A DNA stretch of 64,000 bases from Albidovulum sp. Its GTDB lineage: Bacteria; Pseudomonadota; Alphaproteobacteria; Rhodobacterales; Rhodobacteraceae. The position numbers were made by a program, and so were the translations under genes. Shown in pieces: positions 1 through 8,436 of the stretch. The stretch is from contig JACKKB010000011.1 of assembly GCA_020637635.1 (NCBI GenBank), positions 62,001 to 126,000 on the forward strand. Reading direction: 5' to 3'. Under the pieces are notes generated by a model, which did no database searches, had not been told where the DNA came from, and saw only the letters and a list, made by a program, of their open reading frames with translations. The stretch's first letter is position 1, and every line of letters begins with the position of its first letter.

Positions 1-2
1 CA

Positions 3-824
3 CTTGCGCATTTCACCGCGTCCGACGGGACCCGCCTGTGCTATCGCGACGGGGGGACGGGCCGCCCCGTGCTTTGCCTTGCGGGGCTCACGCGGTCCGG
101 AACCGATTTCGATTTCCTCGCCGAGGCGCTGCCCGGGCTGCGGCTCATTCGGCCCGACTACCGGGGCCGCGGCGGATCGCAGTGGACGGGTGCCGCAACC
201 TACACCGTCCCGCGCGAGGCGCAGGATGCGGTCGAGTTGCTCGATCATCTCGACCTTGCCGCGGTGCCGGTCATCGGCACATCGCGCGGCGGGATGATCG
301 CCATGCTGATGGCGGCAACGCAGAAGGCGCGGCTGACGGGCATCTGCTTCAACGATATCGGGCCGGTGATCGAACGCTCCGGGCTCGAGGCGATCATGCA
401 CTATGTCGGCCGCAATCCGGCGGCGCGCACATTCGACGAACTGGTGGCGCGGATGCCGCAAACGATGACGGGGTTCTCGAACGTCTCCGAGGTCCGCTGG
501 CGCGCCTTCGCGGAGCGACTCTATGTCGAGACGCCGGCGGGGCTCCGGATCCGCTATGACCCGGCCCTGCGCGAGAGTTTTCTCGCCGCGTTCGAGGGCC
601 CGCCGGTCGATCTCTGGCCGCTCTTCGAAGCCTGCGCGGACTTGCCGCTCGCGCTTCTGCGCGGGGCAGGATCGGACCTCCTGTCCGCGGCGACGGCGGC
701 AGAGATGCGCCGCCGCCGACCCGACATGATCTTCGCCGAAATCGCTGATCGCGGCCATGTGCCGTTCCTCGACGAACCGGAAGCGCTGAATGCGATCCGT
801 TCCTGGCTGGAGCATTCGAGATGA
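3..824 (+). CDS. Alpha/beta-fold hydrolase, 5'-truncated by the window
   Basis: The open frame enters from the left edge and has no stop back to base 3, so only a few N-terminal residues are probably missing. The visible 273 residues show the alpha/beta-hydrolase plan. An early LCLAGLTRSG segment forms the oxyanion region, the nucleophile elbow is GTSRGGM, and a late DRGHVPFLDEP segment carries the catalytic histidine. Such proteins hydrolyse small esters, lactones or similar substrates in the cytoplasm; nothing here fixes the substrate. The stop overlaps the next ATG by 4 bases, which suggests translational coupling to the PLP-dependent dehydratase. Confidence 0.85.
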   Translation, partial: LAHFTASDGTRLCYRDGGTGRPVLCLAGLTRSGTDFDFLAEALPGLRLIRPDYRGRGGSQWTGAATYTVPREAQDAVELLDHLDLAAVPVIGTSRGGMIAMLMAATQKARLTGICFNDIGPVIERSGLEAIMHYVGRNPAARTFDELVARMPQTMTGFSNVSEVRWRAFAERLYVETPAGLRIRYDPALRESFLAAFEGPPVDLWPLFEACADLPLALLRGAGSDLLSAATAAEMRRRRPDMIFAEIADRGHVPFLDEPEALNAIRSWLEHSR

Positions 825-1798
825 ATATCGCGATGATCGAGGCCGCCGCGGGGCGACTGGCCGGCGTGGTGCGGCGGACGCCGATCCTGACCTCGCCGTT
901 TCTCGACGAGATCGCAGGACGGCGGGTTCTCGTGAAGGCCGAATGCCTGCAGCATACCGGCTCGTTCAAGTTCCGCGGCGGCTGGTCGGCGCTCTCGGCG
1001 CTTTCGCCCGAGACGCGGGCGCAGGGCGTCATCGCCTTTTCCTCGGGCAATCATGCCCAGGGGGTCGCGCTCGCGGCGCGGCGGCATGGCGCGCCCTGCG
1101 TGATCCTGATGCCGTCCGACGCACCGCGCATCAAGATCGAGAATACCCGCGGGCTCGGCGCCGAGGTGGTTCTCTACGACCGCGCGACGGGCGACCGCGA
1201 CGCGATCGGCGCGGCGCTGGCCGAGAGCCGTGGGCTGACGCTCGTCAAACCCTTCGACGATCCGCAGGTGATCGCCGGGCAAGGGACGGTGGGGCTCGAG
1301 ATCGCCGAACAGACGCGGGAAGAGGGGATCGATGCGGCCGAGGTTCTGGTGCCCTGCGGCGGCGGCGGGCTTGCGTCCGGGATCGCCACGGCACTTGCCG
1401 CGCGCGCGCCGGGGCTGCGGGTGCGGCCGGTCGAGCCGGAGGGGTTCGACGACGTGCGCCGCTCGCTCCTGGCCGGCCGGATCGAGCGCAACCCCCGGAC
1501 GACGGGCTCGCTTTGCGATGCGATCATCACCCCGGCGCCGGGCGTGATCACCTTCCCGATCATGGCGGCGCTCTGCGGGCCGGGCCTCGCGGTCAGCGAC
1601 GCCGAGGCGCTGCGCGCCGTCGCCGCGGCCTTTCACCGGCTCCGCCTCGTCGCCGAGCCGGGCGGGGCGGTGGCACTGGCCGCTGCCCTTCTGCGACCGA
1701 AGGAGATCGAAGGCGATGCGGTGGTCGTCGTCATCTCGGGCGGCAACGTCGAGCCCGGGACGTTTTGCAGGGCACTCGATCCGGGCACGCCCGGCTGA
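821..1798 (+). CDS. Threonine/serine dehydratase family, PLP-dependent
   Basis: The protein has 325 residues and a fold-type II PLP enzyme pattern. The Schiff-base lysine lies in GSFKFRGG (Lys50) and the phosphate-binding loop is CGGGGLASG near residue 178. A late SGGNVE motif lies close to the C terminus. The length lacks the regulatory ACT domain of biosynthetic IlvA, so it belongs with catabolic threonine/serine dehydratases, serine racemases or hydroxyaspartate ammonia-lyases. Reaction: deamination of a beta-hydroxy amino acid to a 2-oxo acid plus ammonia. The start codon overlaps the hydrolase stop (ATGA). The exact substrate cannot be told from sequence. Confidence 0.88.
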   Translation: MNIAMIEAAAGRLAGVVRRTPILTSPFLDEIAGRRVLVKAECLQHTGSFKFRGGWSALSALSPETRAQGVIAFSSGNHAQGVALAARRHGAPCVILMPSDAPRIKIENTRGLGAEVVLYDRATGDRDAIGAALAESRGLTLVKPFDDPQVIAGQGTVGLEIAEQTREEGIDAAEVLVPCGGGGLASGIATALAARAPGLRVRPVEPEGFDDVRRSLLAGRIERNPRTTGSLCDAIITPAPGVITFPIMAALCGPGLAVSDAEALRAVAAAFHRLRLVAEPGGAVALAAALLRPKEIEGDAVVVVISGGNVEPGTFCRALDPGTPG

Positions 1799-1914
1799 TC
1801 GCCGGAAAGGTCAGGTTTTCCCAACTTGCCGCCGGCCGCACCATCGGGCAGATTCGCCCCAGTTCATATCTGTTTCGTTCGTTTATCTTACCGCTCGGGC
1901 ATTTGAGGCACGAG

Positions 1915-2238
1915 ATGGACAATTCCTTGCATTCTGCCGTTGCCTATATTGTGCTTGCCGCACTGGCCTACGCGGGCGCGACGCTCGGCATCAAGACCCT
2001 CGCTGTCGGCGGTTCGACGATTGCCGTCGGTTTCATCGCCGCCGCGTTTCTCGTCGCAACTCTCGCCGAGGTGCAGCTTCTCAGGCAGGCTCCGCTGGCC
2101 ATGGTCTACATGATCGTCTTGTCGATCGAGACCTGTATCGTCCTGGTCTGCGCGATGATGCTCGGCGAGGGGCTTTCGCCGCGGCAGATGGCCGGGGCGG
2201 CCTGCGTCCTTTGCGGCATCGCGCTCGTCGGGTTCTGA
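1915..2238 (+). CDS. SMR-like small four-helix membrane protein
   Basis: This 107-residue protein is almost entirely hydrophobic, with four predicted membrane helices (about residues 8-28, 33-53, 61-82 and 88-106). The third helix carries the IET segment typical of small multidrug resistance or EamA-type half transporters, and the last helix ends GIALVGF. I start it at the ATG at 1915, which gives a compact four-helix protein. The same frame is open further upstream but overlaps the dehydratase gene. SMR proteins work as dimers exporting cationic compounds, but many paralogs have other or unknown substrates. It stands alone, 116 bases after the dehydratase. Confidence 0.7.
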   Translation: MDNSLHSAVAYIVLAALAYAGATLGIKTLAVGGSTIAVGFIAAAFLVATLAEVQLLRQAPLAMVYMIVLSIETCIVLVCAMMLGEGLSPRQMAGAACVLCGIALVGF

Positions 2239-2284
2239 GCCGGTGGCAATTGAGCTTTCGCGGTGGCTGTCCTAAGCAGGGCGC

Positions 2285-2875
2285 ATGATCTTCACGGTTG
2301 CCATCGACGGCCCGGCAGCGGCGGGCAAGGGCACGATCGCGCGCGCGGTGGCAAAGCGGTTCGGCTTCGGGCATCTCGATACCGGTCTGCTCTACCGGGC
2401 GGTCGGCGCCAAGGGCGGCGATCCGGTTGCCGCGGCGCGCGGGCTCGGCGAGACGGATCTCGCCCGCGACGATCTCAGAACGCTCGCGGCCGGGCAGGCG
2501 GCGAGCCGTGTCGCGGTGATCCCCGAGGTGCGCGAGGCGCTGGTCGCGTTCCAGCGCAGCTTCGCCCGGCGCGAGGGCGGCGCCGTGCTGGACGGGCGCG
2601 ACATCGGCACCGTGATCTGCCCCGAGGCCGAGGTGAAGCTCTACGTCACCGCCAGCCCCGAGGTCCGCGCCCATCGCCGCTGGCTCGAGGTCGGCGGCGA
2701 TGAGGGGGAGGTTCTGGCCGAGGTGAAGGAGCGCGACAGGCGGGACGCGGAGCGGGCCGTGGCACCGCTGAAGCCGGCGGTGGATGCGGTCGTGCTCGAC
2801 ACCAGCGCGATGAGCGTCGAGGCAGCCGTGGCGGCGGCGCTCGCAGAGGTCGAGGCGTGCCTCGGCGCCGGCTGA
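2285..2875 (+). CDS. cmk: Cytidylate kinase
   Basis: The 196-residue protein begins with the P-loop GPAAAGKGT (residues 9-17). It continues with the nucleotide-binding HLDTGLLYRAV stretch and contains the conserved GRDIGTVICPEAE segment, which together identify cytidylate kinase. It phosphorylates CMP and dCMP with ATP in pyrimidine nucleotide recycling. It is shorter than the 220-230 residues common in other bacteria; the lid region looks trimmed, as in many Rhodobacterales. The gene precedes rpsA, an arrangement found across many proteobacteria, which supports the call. Confidence 0.95.
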   Translation: MIFTVAIDGPAAAGKGTIARAVAKRFGFGHLDTGLLYRAVGAKGGDPVAAARGLGETDLARDDLRTLAAGQAASRVAVIPEVREALVAFQRSFARREGGAVLDGRDIGTVICPEAEVKLYVTASPEVRAHRRWLEVGGDEGEVLAEVKERDRRDAERAVAPLKPAVDAVVLDTSAMSVEAAVAAALAEVEACLGAG

Positions 2876-2896
2876 CCGGGTAGCGGGGCAGGCGGC

Positions 2897-2919
2897 GCAT
2901 CGCTTCCGGGAAACGATGC
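2897..2919 (+). terminator. Possible hairpin after cmk
   Basis: GCATCG and CGATGC form a 6-base stem around a short loop 22 bases after the cmk stop. There is no run of T behind it, so it may be a weak or Rho-assisted terminator, or part of the rpsA promoter region that follows at once. Confidence 0.35.
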
Positions 2920-2923
2920 GGAC

Positions 2924-2952
2924 TTGCCACGGCGGCCGGAAGCCACTATAGA
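2924..2952 (+). promoter_or_regulatory. Probable sigma-70 promoter for rpsA
   Basis: TTGCCA (2924-2929) and TATAGA (2947-2952) are separated by 17 bases, close to the sigma-70 consensus. The site lies about 175 bases before the rpsA start, which leaves a leader of roughly 165 bases. S1 synthesis is autoregulated at its leader in other bacteria; whether this leader does the same cannot be read directly. Confidence 0.6.
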
Positions 2953-3125
2953 CGCGGCCGTCCAGAAGGCGGTCTTGAGCCATAAAAACGAGAGGACGGG
3001 CAGGGTCGGCGCAACGCACCGGCCCTTTGTCATTCTCCGGGCGGGGCCGCCAAGGGACATGCAACCAAAGACCGGCGGAGCCAACCGCTTGGCCAGAAAC
3101 ATCTAGACAAAGGAACTGAAAACGC

Positions 3126-4805
3126 ATGTGCGCCAAAGCGACGATGGAGGAATTCGAAGCCCTCCTCAAGGAAAGCTTCGAGATCGACACCCCGGAAGAG
3201 GGTTCGGTCGTCAAGGGCAAGGTCATCGCCATCGAGGCGGGGCAGGCCATCATCGACGTCGGCTACAAGATGGAAGGCCGCGTCGATCTCAAGGAATTCT
3301 CCAATCCCGGCGAACAGGCCGAGCTTGCGATCGGCGATGAGGTCGAGGTCTATCTCGACCGCGTCGAGAACATCCGTGGCGAGGCCGTCCTCAGCCGCGA
3401 GAAGGCCCGCCGCGAAGAGGCCTGGGACCGGCTCGAAAAGGCCTATGCCGCGGAAGAGCGCGTCGATGGCGCCATCTTCGGTCGCGTCAAGGGCGGCTTC
3501 ACCGTCGATCTCGGCGGTGCCGTGGCCTTCCTGCCCGGCAGCCAGGTCGACGTTCGCCCGGTGCGCGACGCCGGCCCGCTCATGGGTCTCAAGCAGCCGT
3601 TCCAGATCCTCAAGATGGACCGCCGCCGCGGCAACATCGTCGTCTCGCGCCGCGCCATCCTCGAAGAGAGCCGCGCCGAGCAGCGCGCCGAGGTCATCGG
3701 CAACCTGAGCGAAGGCCAGACGGTCGACGGCGTGGTCAAGAACATCACCGAATACGGCGCCTTCGTCGATCTCGGCGGTGTCGATGGCCTCCTGCATGTC
3801 ACCGACATGGCATGGCGCCGCGTGAACCACCCGTCCGAGATCCTGAACATCGGCGAGACCGTGAAGGTCCAGGTGATCAAGATCAACAAGGAAACCCACC
3901 GCATCTCGCTCGGCATGAAGCAGCTTCAGTCCGATCCCTGGGACACGGTGGAGCAGAAGTTCCCGCTCGGTTCCGTCCACAAGGGCCGCGTGACCAACAT
4001 CACCGACTACGGCGCCTTCGTGGAGCTGGAAGCCGGGGTCGAGGGCCTCGTCCACGTCTCCGAGATGTCCTGGACCAAGAAGAACGTGCATCCCGGCAAG
4101 ATCGTCTCGACGAGCCAGGAAGTCGACGTCATGGTGCTCGAGATCGACACCGCCAAGCGGCGCGTCTCGCTCGGTCTCAAGCAGACGATGCGCAACCCGT
4201 GGGAAGTCTTCTCCGAGACCCACCCGGTTGGCACCGTCATCGAGGGCGAGGTGAAGAACATCACCGAATTCGGTCTGTTCGTCGGGCTCGACAACGACAT
4301 CGACGGCATGGTGCACCTCTCCGACCTCAGCTGGGACCAGCGCGGCGAAGAGGCGATCCAGTCCTACCGCAAGGGCGACATGGTCAAGGCCGCGGTCACC
4401 GAGGTCGACGTGGAGAAGGAGCGGATCTCGCTCTCGATCAAGGCGCTCGACGCCGACACGTTCTCGGATGCGGTCGACGGCGTGAAGCGCGGCTCGGTCA
4501 TCACCACCACCGTCACCGCGATCGAGGATGGCGGCATCGAGGTCGAGTACAACGGCATGAAGAGCTTCATCCGCCGTTCCGACCTGGCGCGCGACCGCGC
4601 CGACCAGCGCCCCGAGCGCTTCCAGGTCGGCGATCATGTCGATGCTCGCGTGACCAATGTCGAGAGCAAGACGCGCAAGCTCGGCCTGTCGATCAAGGCG
4701 CGCGAGATCGCCGAAGAGAAGGAGGCGGTGGAGCAGTACGGCTCGTCCGACTCCGGTGCTTCGCTTGGCGAGATCCTCGGCGCCGCGCTGAAGGGCGAGA
4801 AGTAA
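3126..4805 (+). CDS. rpsA: 30S ribosomal protein S1
   Basis: The 559-residue acidic protein consists of six consecutive S1/OB-fold repeats. The last four carry the hallmark pattern G-V-V-K-N-I-T-E-Y-G-A-F-V-x-L followed by G-L-x-H-x-S/T-D/E-M. It binds mRNA on the small ribosomal subunit and helps initiation on structured leaders. The start at 3126 is preceded by AAAGGAA about 11 bases upstream; an in-frame ATG at 3144 is an alternative. The cmk-rpsA-ihfB order is conserved in many proteobacteria. A strong hairpin follows the stop. Confidence 0.97.
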   Translation: MCAKATMEEFEALLKESFEIDTPEEGSVVKGKVIAIEAGQAIIDVGYKMEGRVDLKEFSNPGEQAELAIGDEVEVYLDRVENIRGEAVLSREKARREEAWDRLEKAYAAEERVDGAIFGRVKGGFTVDLGGAVAFLPGSQVDVRPVRDAGPLMGLKQPFQILKMDRRRGNIVVSRRAILEESRAEQRAEVIGNLSEGQTVDGVVKNITEYGAFVDLGGVDGLLHVTDMAWRRVNHPSEILNIGETVKVQVIKINKETHRISLGMKQLQSDPWDTVEQKFPLGSVHKGRVTNITDYGAFVELEAGVEGLVHVSEMSWTKKNVHPGKIVSTSQEVDVMVLEIDTAKRRVSLGLKQTMRNPWEVFSETHPVGTVIEGEVKNITEFGLFVGLDNDIDGMVHLSDLSWDQRGEEAIQSYRKGDMVKAAVTEVDVEKERISLSIKALDADTFSDAVDGVKRGSVITTTVTAIEDGGIEVEYNGMKSFIRRSDLARDRADQRPERFQVGDHVDARVTNVESKTRKLGLSIKAREIAEEKEAVEQYGSSDSGASLGEILGAALKGEK

Positions 4806-4839
4806 GCGCCACCCCCGAGGAGGGGTGTGCCTGACAAGA

Positions 4840-4878
4840 GGGGCCGGGGCGCATGCGTGAGTGCGTGCCCCGGCCCTT
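4840..4878 (+). terminator. Rho-independent-type hairpin after rpsA
   Basis: GGGCCGGGGC (4841-4850) pairs perfectly with GCCCCGGCCC (4867-4876) around a 16-base loop, 35 bases after the rpsA stop, and is followed by TT. The U tract is short, but the 10-base GC stem at the end of a highly expressed gene makes a terminator likely. Confidence 0.75.
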
Positions 4879-5060
4879 CGTCTGCCGGGGGCCAGTGGCG
4901 CGGCGGGCCCGGGGCGCGGGCGAATCGGCACCGGGGGGGCGTCGGCCGCGGGCGCGATCGTGGCCCGATTGCTGCGACGCGGCGTCGCGAAGCCCGGCGT
5001 TTCCGCGGGAGAAATCTTAAAATCACGCAGAATTCCTCGCCTTTCCAATGGCTTTCCTGT

Positions 5061-5088
5061 TTGTGCGGGCAGGGATTGGCCCTATAGT
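5061..5088 (+). promoter_or_regulatory. Possible promoter for ihfB
   Basis: TTGTGC (5061-5066) and TATAGT (5083-5088) lie 16 bases apart, about 55 bases before the ihfB start, in a locally AT-richer stretch. The -10 element is good and the -35 element is weak. With the rpsA terminator upstream, ihfB appears to have its own transcript. The rest of the 4806-5143 gap shows nothing else that I can name. Confidence 0.45.
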
Positions 5089-5143
5089 CTGCGCAATCAA
5101 CAATGCGGTCCGCCAACGGGGATGGCTCGCAAGGGGGGTTTGA

Positions 5144-5425
5144 ATGATCCGGTCCGAGCTCGTCCAGAAGATTGCCGAGGAAAATCCGCACCTGTTCCAG
5201 CGCGATGTCGAGAGGATCGTGAACACGATCTTCGAAGAGATCATCGAGGCGATGGCCCGCGGTGACCGTGTCGAATTGCGCGGCTTCGGCGCCTTCTCCG
5301 TGAAGCGCCGCGATGCCAGGACGGGGCGCAACCCGCGCACTGGCGAGGCGGTCGATGTCGACGAGAAGCACGTGCCCTTCTTCAAGACAGGAAAACTCTT
5401 GCGGGATCGCCTCAACGGGCAGTAA
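5144..5425 (+). CDS. ihfB: Integration host factor, beta subunit
   Basis: The 93-residue HU/IHF-family DNA-bending protein starts MIRSELVQKIAEENP. It contains the beta-arm signature RGFGAFSVKRRDARTGRNPRTGE, ends with a short helix, and matches the beta-subunit length. IHF binds specific sites as an alpha-beta heterodimer and bends DNA sharply in transcription, replication and recombination. A G-rich ribosome-binding stretch lies just before the ATG. It is followed after 8 bases by the lapA-like gene, with which it is probably cotranscribed. Confidence 0.96.
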   Translation: MIRSELVQKIAEENPHLFQRDVERIVNTIFEEIIEAMARGDRVELRGFGAFSVKRRDARTGRNPRTGEAVDVDEKHVPFFKTGKLLRDRLNGQ

Positions 5426-5433
5426 GTGAGACC

Positions 5434-5796
5434 ATGCTGCGCTTTCTCCGGATCCTGTTTCTTGCCGTTCTCGGAATTGCACTGGTGGCGATCGCCTCGG
5501 CCAATCGTGCACCGGTGACGCTGCATCTGCTTCCCGATGAGCTTGGTGCGCTTTTGGGCTTCGACCGGTCGGTCGAGATGCCGCTGTTCATCGCGGTTTT
5601 CGGCGGCGTCCTGGTGGGGCTCGGTCTCGGGTTCGTCTGGGAATGGGCCCGCGAAGGCAAGCACCGGGCGGCGGCAAGCGAACACAGGCGCGAGGCCGGG
5701 CGGCTGCAGCGCGAGGTCAAGAAGCTCCGGACCGACACCGCCCAGCCAGAGGATGAGGTTCTGGCGCTGCTTGAGGGCAAGGGCGCGGCGCGCTAA
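5434..5796 (+). CDS. LapA/DUF1049-family membrane protein
   Basis: This 120-residue protein has an N-terminal membrane helix (about residues 5-24) and a second one (about 47-68) ending in GFVWEWAREGK. A basic, coiled-coil-prone cytoplasmic tail follows. The layout and the short loop with NRAPVTLHLLP match the LapA (lipopolysaccharide assembly protein A, DUF1049) family. In E. coli LapA helps control LpxC turnover with LapB; the role here is inferred. It is followed at once by trpF. Confidence 0.8.
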   Translation: MLRFLRILFLAVLGIALVAIASANRAPVTLHLLPDELGALLGFDRSVEMPLFIAVFGGVLVGLGLGFVWEWAREGKHRAAASEHRREAGRLQREVKKLRTDTAQPEDEVLALLEGKGAAR

Positions 5797-5805
5797 GGCT
5801 GGGCC

Positions 5806-6456
5806 ATGGAGATCCGGGTCAAGATCTGCGGGCTGAAGGAGCCCGCCCATGTCAGCGCGGCTGTTGCGGCCGGCGCGACCTATCTCGGCTTCAACTTCTT
5901 TCCCCGCTCGCCCCGTTACGTCGATGTCGGCGCCGCACGGCATCTGATGTTGGCGGTTCCGGCGGGGGTGGCGAAGGTGGTGCTGGTGGTGGATCCGTCG
6001 AACGAGGATCTGGACCGGATCGTTGCCGGCACTCCGGCAGATGTCATCCAGCTACACGGCAAGGAAGATCCCGGCCGCGTGGCGGAGATCAAGGCGCGCT
6101 ACGGGCTTCCGGTGATGAAGGTAGTCGGGGTGGGTGGGCGCGAGGATCTGGCGGCGATCGAGCCCTACCAGTCCGTTGCCGACCAGATCCTGATCGACGC
6201 CAAGGCACCGAAGGGCGCGGTTCTTCCGGGCGGGAACGGTGTGGCCTTCGACTGGACGCTCCTTCTCGGGCGGGTGTGGCGACGGCCCTGGATGCTTGCA
6301 GGGGGTCTGACGCCGGAAAATGTCGCCCAGGCGATCCGCGCGACCAATGCCCGGCAGGTCGATGTTTCGTCCGGTGTCGAAACGGCGCCCGGCGTCAAGG
6401 ACGAGGCGCTCGTCCGCGCCTTCATCGCCGCGGCGAAGGCGGCGGTCCCGGCATGA
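5806..6456 (+). CDS. trpF: Phosphoribosylanthranilate isomerase
   Basis: The 216-residue TIM-barrel enzyme shows the TrpF start VKICGLKEPAHV with its catalytic cysteine. Next come GFNFFPRSPRYV, the VQLHG-like strand (VIQLHGKED), and the C-terminal phosphate loop LAGGLTPENV followed by DVSSGVET. It performs the Amadori rearrangement of phosphoribosylanthranilate, the third step of tryptophan synthesis from chorismate. The stop overlaps the next start by 4 bases. It lies in a tryptophan group with trpB; trpA is not in the window. Confidence 0.97.
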   Translation: MEIRVKICGLKEPAHVSAAVAAGATYLGFNFFPRSPRYVDVGAARHLMLAVPAGVAKVVLVVDPSNEDLDRIVAGTPADVIQLHGKEDPGRVAEIKARYGLPVMKVVGVGGREDLAAIEPYQSVADQILIDAKAPKGAVLPGGNGVAFDWTLLLGRVWRRPWMLAGGLTPENVAQAIRATNARQVDVSSGVETAPGVKDEALVRAFIAAAKAAVPA

Positions 6457-6899
6457 TCCGTTTTCGCGAAGCCAGTCGCGCTGACGTGCCCGCGGTGGTC
6501 GCGCTCCTGGCCGACGATGCGCTCGGCACCACGCGCGAGGGCACTGATCTCGGCGCCTATCTTGCGGCCTTCGACGCGATGCGGGCCGAGGGCGGCAACA
6601 CGCTTGTCGTCGGCGCGGATGACGGCCGCATCGTCGCGACCTACCAGTTGACCTTCATCTCCGGCCTCTCGCTCAGGGCCAGCCGCCGGGCGCAGGTGGA
6701 ATCGGTGCGCGTCGCGACCGATCGGCGCGGACAGGGGATCGGCGCCGCGATGTTCGCCGATGCCGAGGCGCGGGCGCGCGCCGCGGGCTGCCGGCTGATG
6801 CAGTTGACGATGAACGCAAGCCGCAGCGACGCCAGACGCTTCTACGAACGGCTCGGCTTTACCCCAAGTCACATTGGCTTTAAACGCGATCTGACCTAA
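6453..6899 (+). CDS. GNAT-family N-acetyltransferase between trpF and trpB
   Basis: The 148-residue protein begins MIRFREASRADV. It carries the acetyl-CoA signature RRGQGIG about 87 residues in and the C-terminal FYERLGF motif, a complete small GNAT domain. The start at 6453 overlaps the trpF stop (ATGA), so it is translationally coupled. It ends 11 bases before trpB. Acceptor unknown. Its position inside a tryptophan operon suggests cotranscription rather than a role in the pathway. Confidence 0.9.
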   Translation: MIRFREASRADVPAVVALLADDALGTTREGTDLGAYLAAFDAMRAEGGNTLVVGADDGRIVATYQLTFISGLSLRASRRAQVESVRVATDRRGQGIGAAMFADAEARARAAGCRLMQLTMNASRSDARRFYERLGFTPSHIGFKRDLT

Positions 6900-6910
6900 C
6901 AGGAGAGGCG

Positions 6911-8146
6911 ATGATGGCCGACGATCTGTTCAACAGCTTCATGCGCGGCCCGGACGAGAACGGCCGCTTCGGCGATTTCGGCGGCCGCTTCGTCAGCGAG
7001 ACGCTGATGCCGCTCATCCTGGATCTCGAGGCCGAATATGAAAAGGCCAAGACCGACGACAGCTTCTGGGCCGAGATGGACTGGCTCTGGAAGCACTATG
7101 TCGGCCGCCCCTCGCCGCTCTATTTCGCCGAGCGGCTGACCGATCACCTCGGCGGCGCCAGGATCTACATGAAGCGCGATGAGCTGAACCATACCGGCGC
7201 GCACAAGATCAACAACGTGCTTGGCCAGATCATCCTTGCCCGCCGCATGGGCAAGACCCGGATCATCGCCGAGACGGGGGCGGGCCAGCACGGCGTGGCG
7301 ACGGCGACGGTCTGCGCCAAGTTCGGGCTGAAATGCGTGGTCTACATGGGCGCGCATGATGTCGAGCGGCAGGCGCCCAACGTCTTCCGGATGCGGCTTC
7401 TTGGAGCCGAGGTGGTGCCGGTAACCTCCGGTCGCGGCACACTCAAGGACGCAATGAACGACGCGCTGCGCGACTGGGTGACGAACGTGCGCGACACCTT
7501 CTACTGCATCGGCACCGTGGCCGGCCCGCATCCCTATCCCGCCATGGTGCGCGATTTCCAGTCGATCATCGGCAAGGAAGTGCGCTGGCAACTGGCCGAG
7601 CAGGAAGGCGAGGGGCGGCTGCCCGATACCGTGATCGCCGCGATCGGCGGCGGGTCGAACGCGATGGGGCTGTTCTACCCCTTCCTCGACGACCCTTCGG
7701 TGCGGATCATCGGGGTGGAGGCCGGCGGCAAGGGCGTGGACGAGAGGATGGAGCATTGCGCCAGCCTCACCGGCGGGCGGCCGGGCGTGCTGCATGGCAA
7801 CCGGACCTACCTGCTTCAGGATGACGACGGCCAGATCCTCGAAGGGTTCTCCATCAGCGCGGGCCTCGACTATCCCGGCATCGGGCCGGAACATTCGTGG
7901 CTGCACGAGACCGGCCGCGCCAAGTATGTCGCGATCACCGACAAGGAGGCGCTGGAGGCGTTCCAGCTGTGCTGCGCGCTCGAAGGCATCATCCCGGCGC
8001 TGGAGCCTTCCCACGCGCTCGCCCATGTCATGAAGATCGCGCCCGACCTGCCCCGGGACCATATCATCGTGATGAACATGTGCGGCCGTGGCGACAAGGA
8101 CATCTTCGCCGTTGCGAAGCATCTCGGTTTCAAGATGACCCCTTGA
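6911..8146 (+). CDS. trpB: Tryptophan synthase beta subunit
   Basis: The 411-residue PLP enzyme has the family signature ELNHTGAHKINN with the Schiff-base lysine at Lys99, GAGQHGVATATV, and the phosphate-binding GGGSNAMG. It condenses indole with serine as the beta part of the alpha2beta2 synthase. AGGAG lies just upstream of the ATG at 6911; a second in-frame ATG follows directly at 6914. No trpA follows, since an intergenic regulatory region begins directly after the stop. Confidence 0.98.
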   Translation: MMADDLFNSFMRGPDENGRFGDFGGRFVSETLMPLILDLEAEYEKAKTDDSFWAEMDWLWKHYVGRPSPLYFAERLTDHLGGARIYMKRDELNHTGAHKINNVLGQIILARRMGKTRIIAETGAGQHGVATATVCAKFGLKCVVYMGAHDVERQAPNVFRMRLLGAEVVPVTSGRGTLKDAMNDALRDWVTNVRDTFYCIGTVAGPHPYPAMVRDFQSIIGKEVRWQLAEQEGEGRLPDTVIAAIGGGSNAMGLFYPFLDDPSVRIIGVEAGGKGVDERMEHCASLTGGRPGVLHGNRTYLLQDDDGQILEGFSISAGLDYPGIGPEHSWLHETGRAKYVAITDKEALEAFQLCCALEGIIPALEPSHALAHVMKIAPDLPRDHIIVMNMCGRGDKDIFAVAKHLGFKMTP

Positions 8147-8150
8147 TGGC

Positions 8151-8235
8151 GAGATGGTGGCATTTGTGCTAGTGGCCCCGACGGCGGCGGGAATCTGCCA
8201 TTCGGGCCGGGCCAGGGCGAAAAGCCGCCATCTCT
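8151..8235. repeat. Long-range inverted repeat after trpB
   Basis: GAGATGGTGGC (8151-8161) pairs with GCCGCCATCTC (8225-8235) with one G-U type mismatch, across a loop of about 63 bases. It starts 4 bases after the trpB stop, so it could end the trp transcript. There is no clean U tract, although TTAAA follows. Function uncertain. Confidence 0.35.
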
Positions 8236-8236
8236 T

Positions 8237-8314
8237 AAACCATTGAAAATAAAACACATCATCATAAACTTTGGTTTATGTGCAGTTTGGGCAGCGGAGA
8301 GTTGCCACTAAACC
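8237..8314. promoter_or_regulatory. TAAACC/GGTTTA repeat cluster upstream of module A
   Basis: This AT-rich stretch between trpB and the Asp-rich gene contains TAAACC at 8237-8242. A perfect palindrome, CATAAAC-TTTG-GTTTATG, lies at 8264-8281, and another TAAACC at 8309-8314. The same hexamer occurs in both orientations at 10004-10038, upstream of the second, paralogous module. I read it as an operator set, possibly for the LuxR-type proteins encoded downstream; that link is inference. Confidence 0.55.
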
Positions 8315-8436
8315 GCGGTGGAATGTCGGACGGGCGCCAAAGCCTGTCTCTGTCGGGGCGACCGCTTGTTCTGAGCGGCGGTGACGGCCCCGCGCGGGCC
8401 ACAGAAGAATCTCGAACAGCAACCAAGGAACAGCCA

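Noticed and set aside
3030..5048. 672-codon minus-strand frame over rpsA
   Set aside because: Antisense shadow of the S1 gene, low-complexity D/H/L-rich product, no ribosome-binding site.
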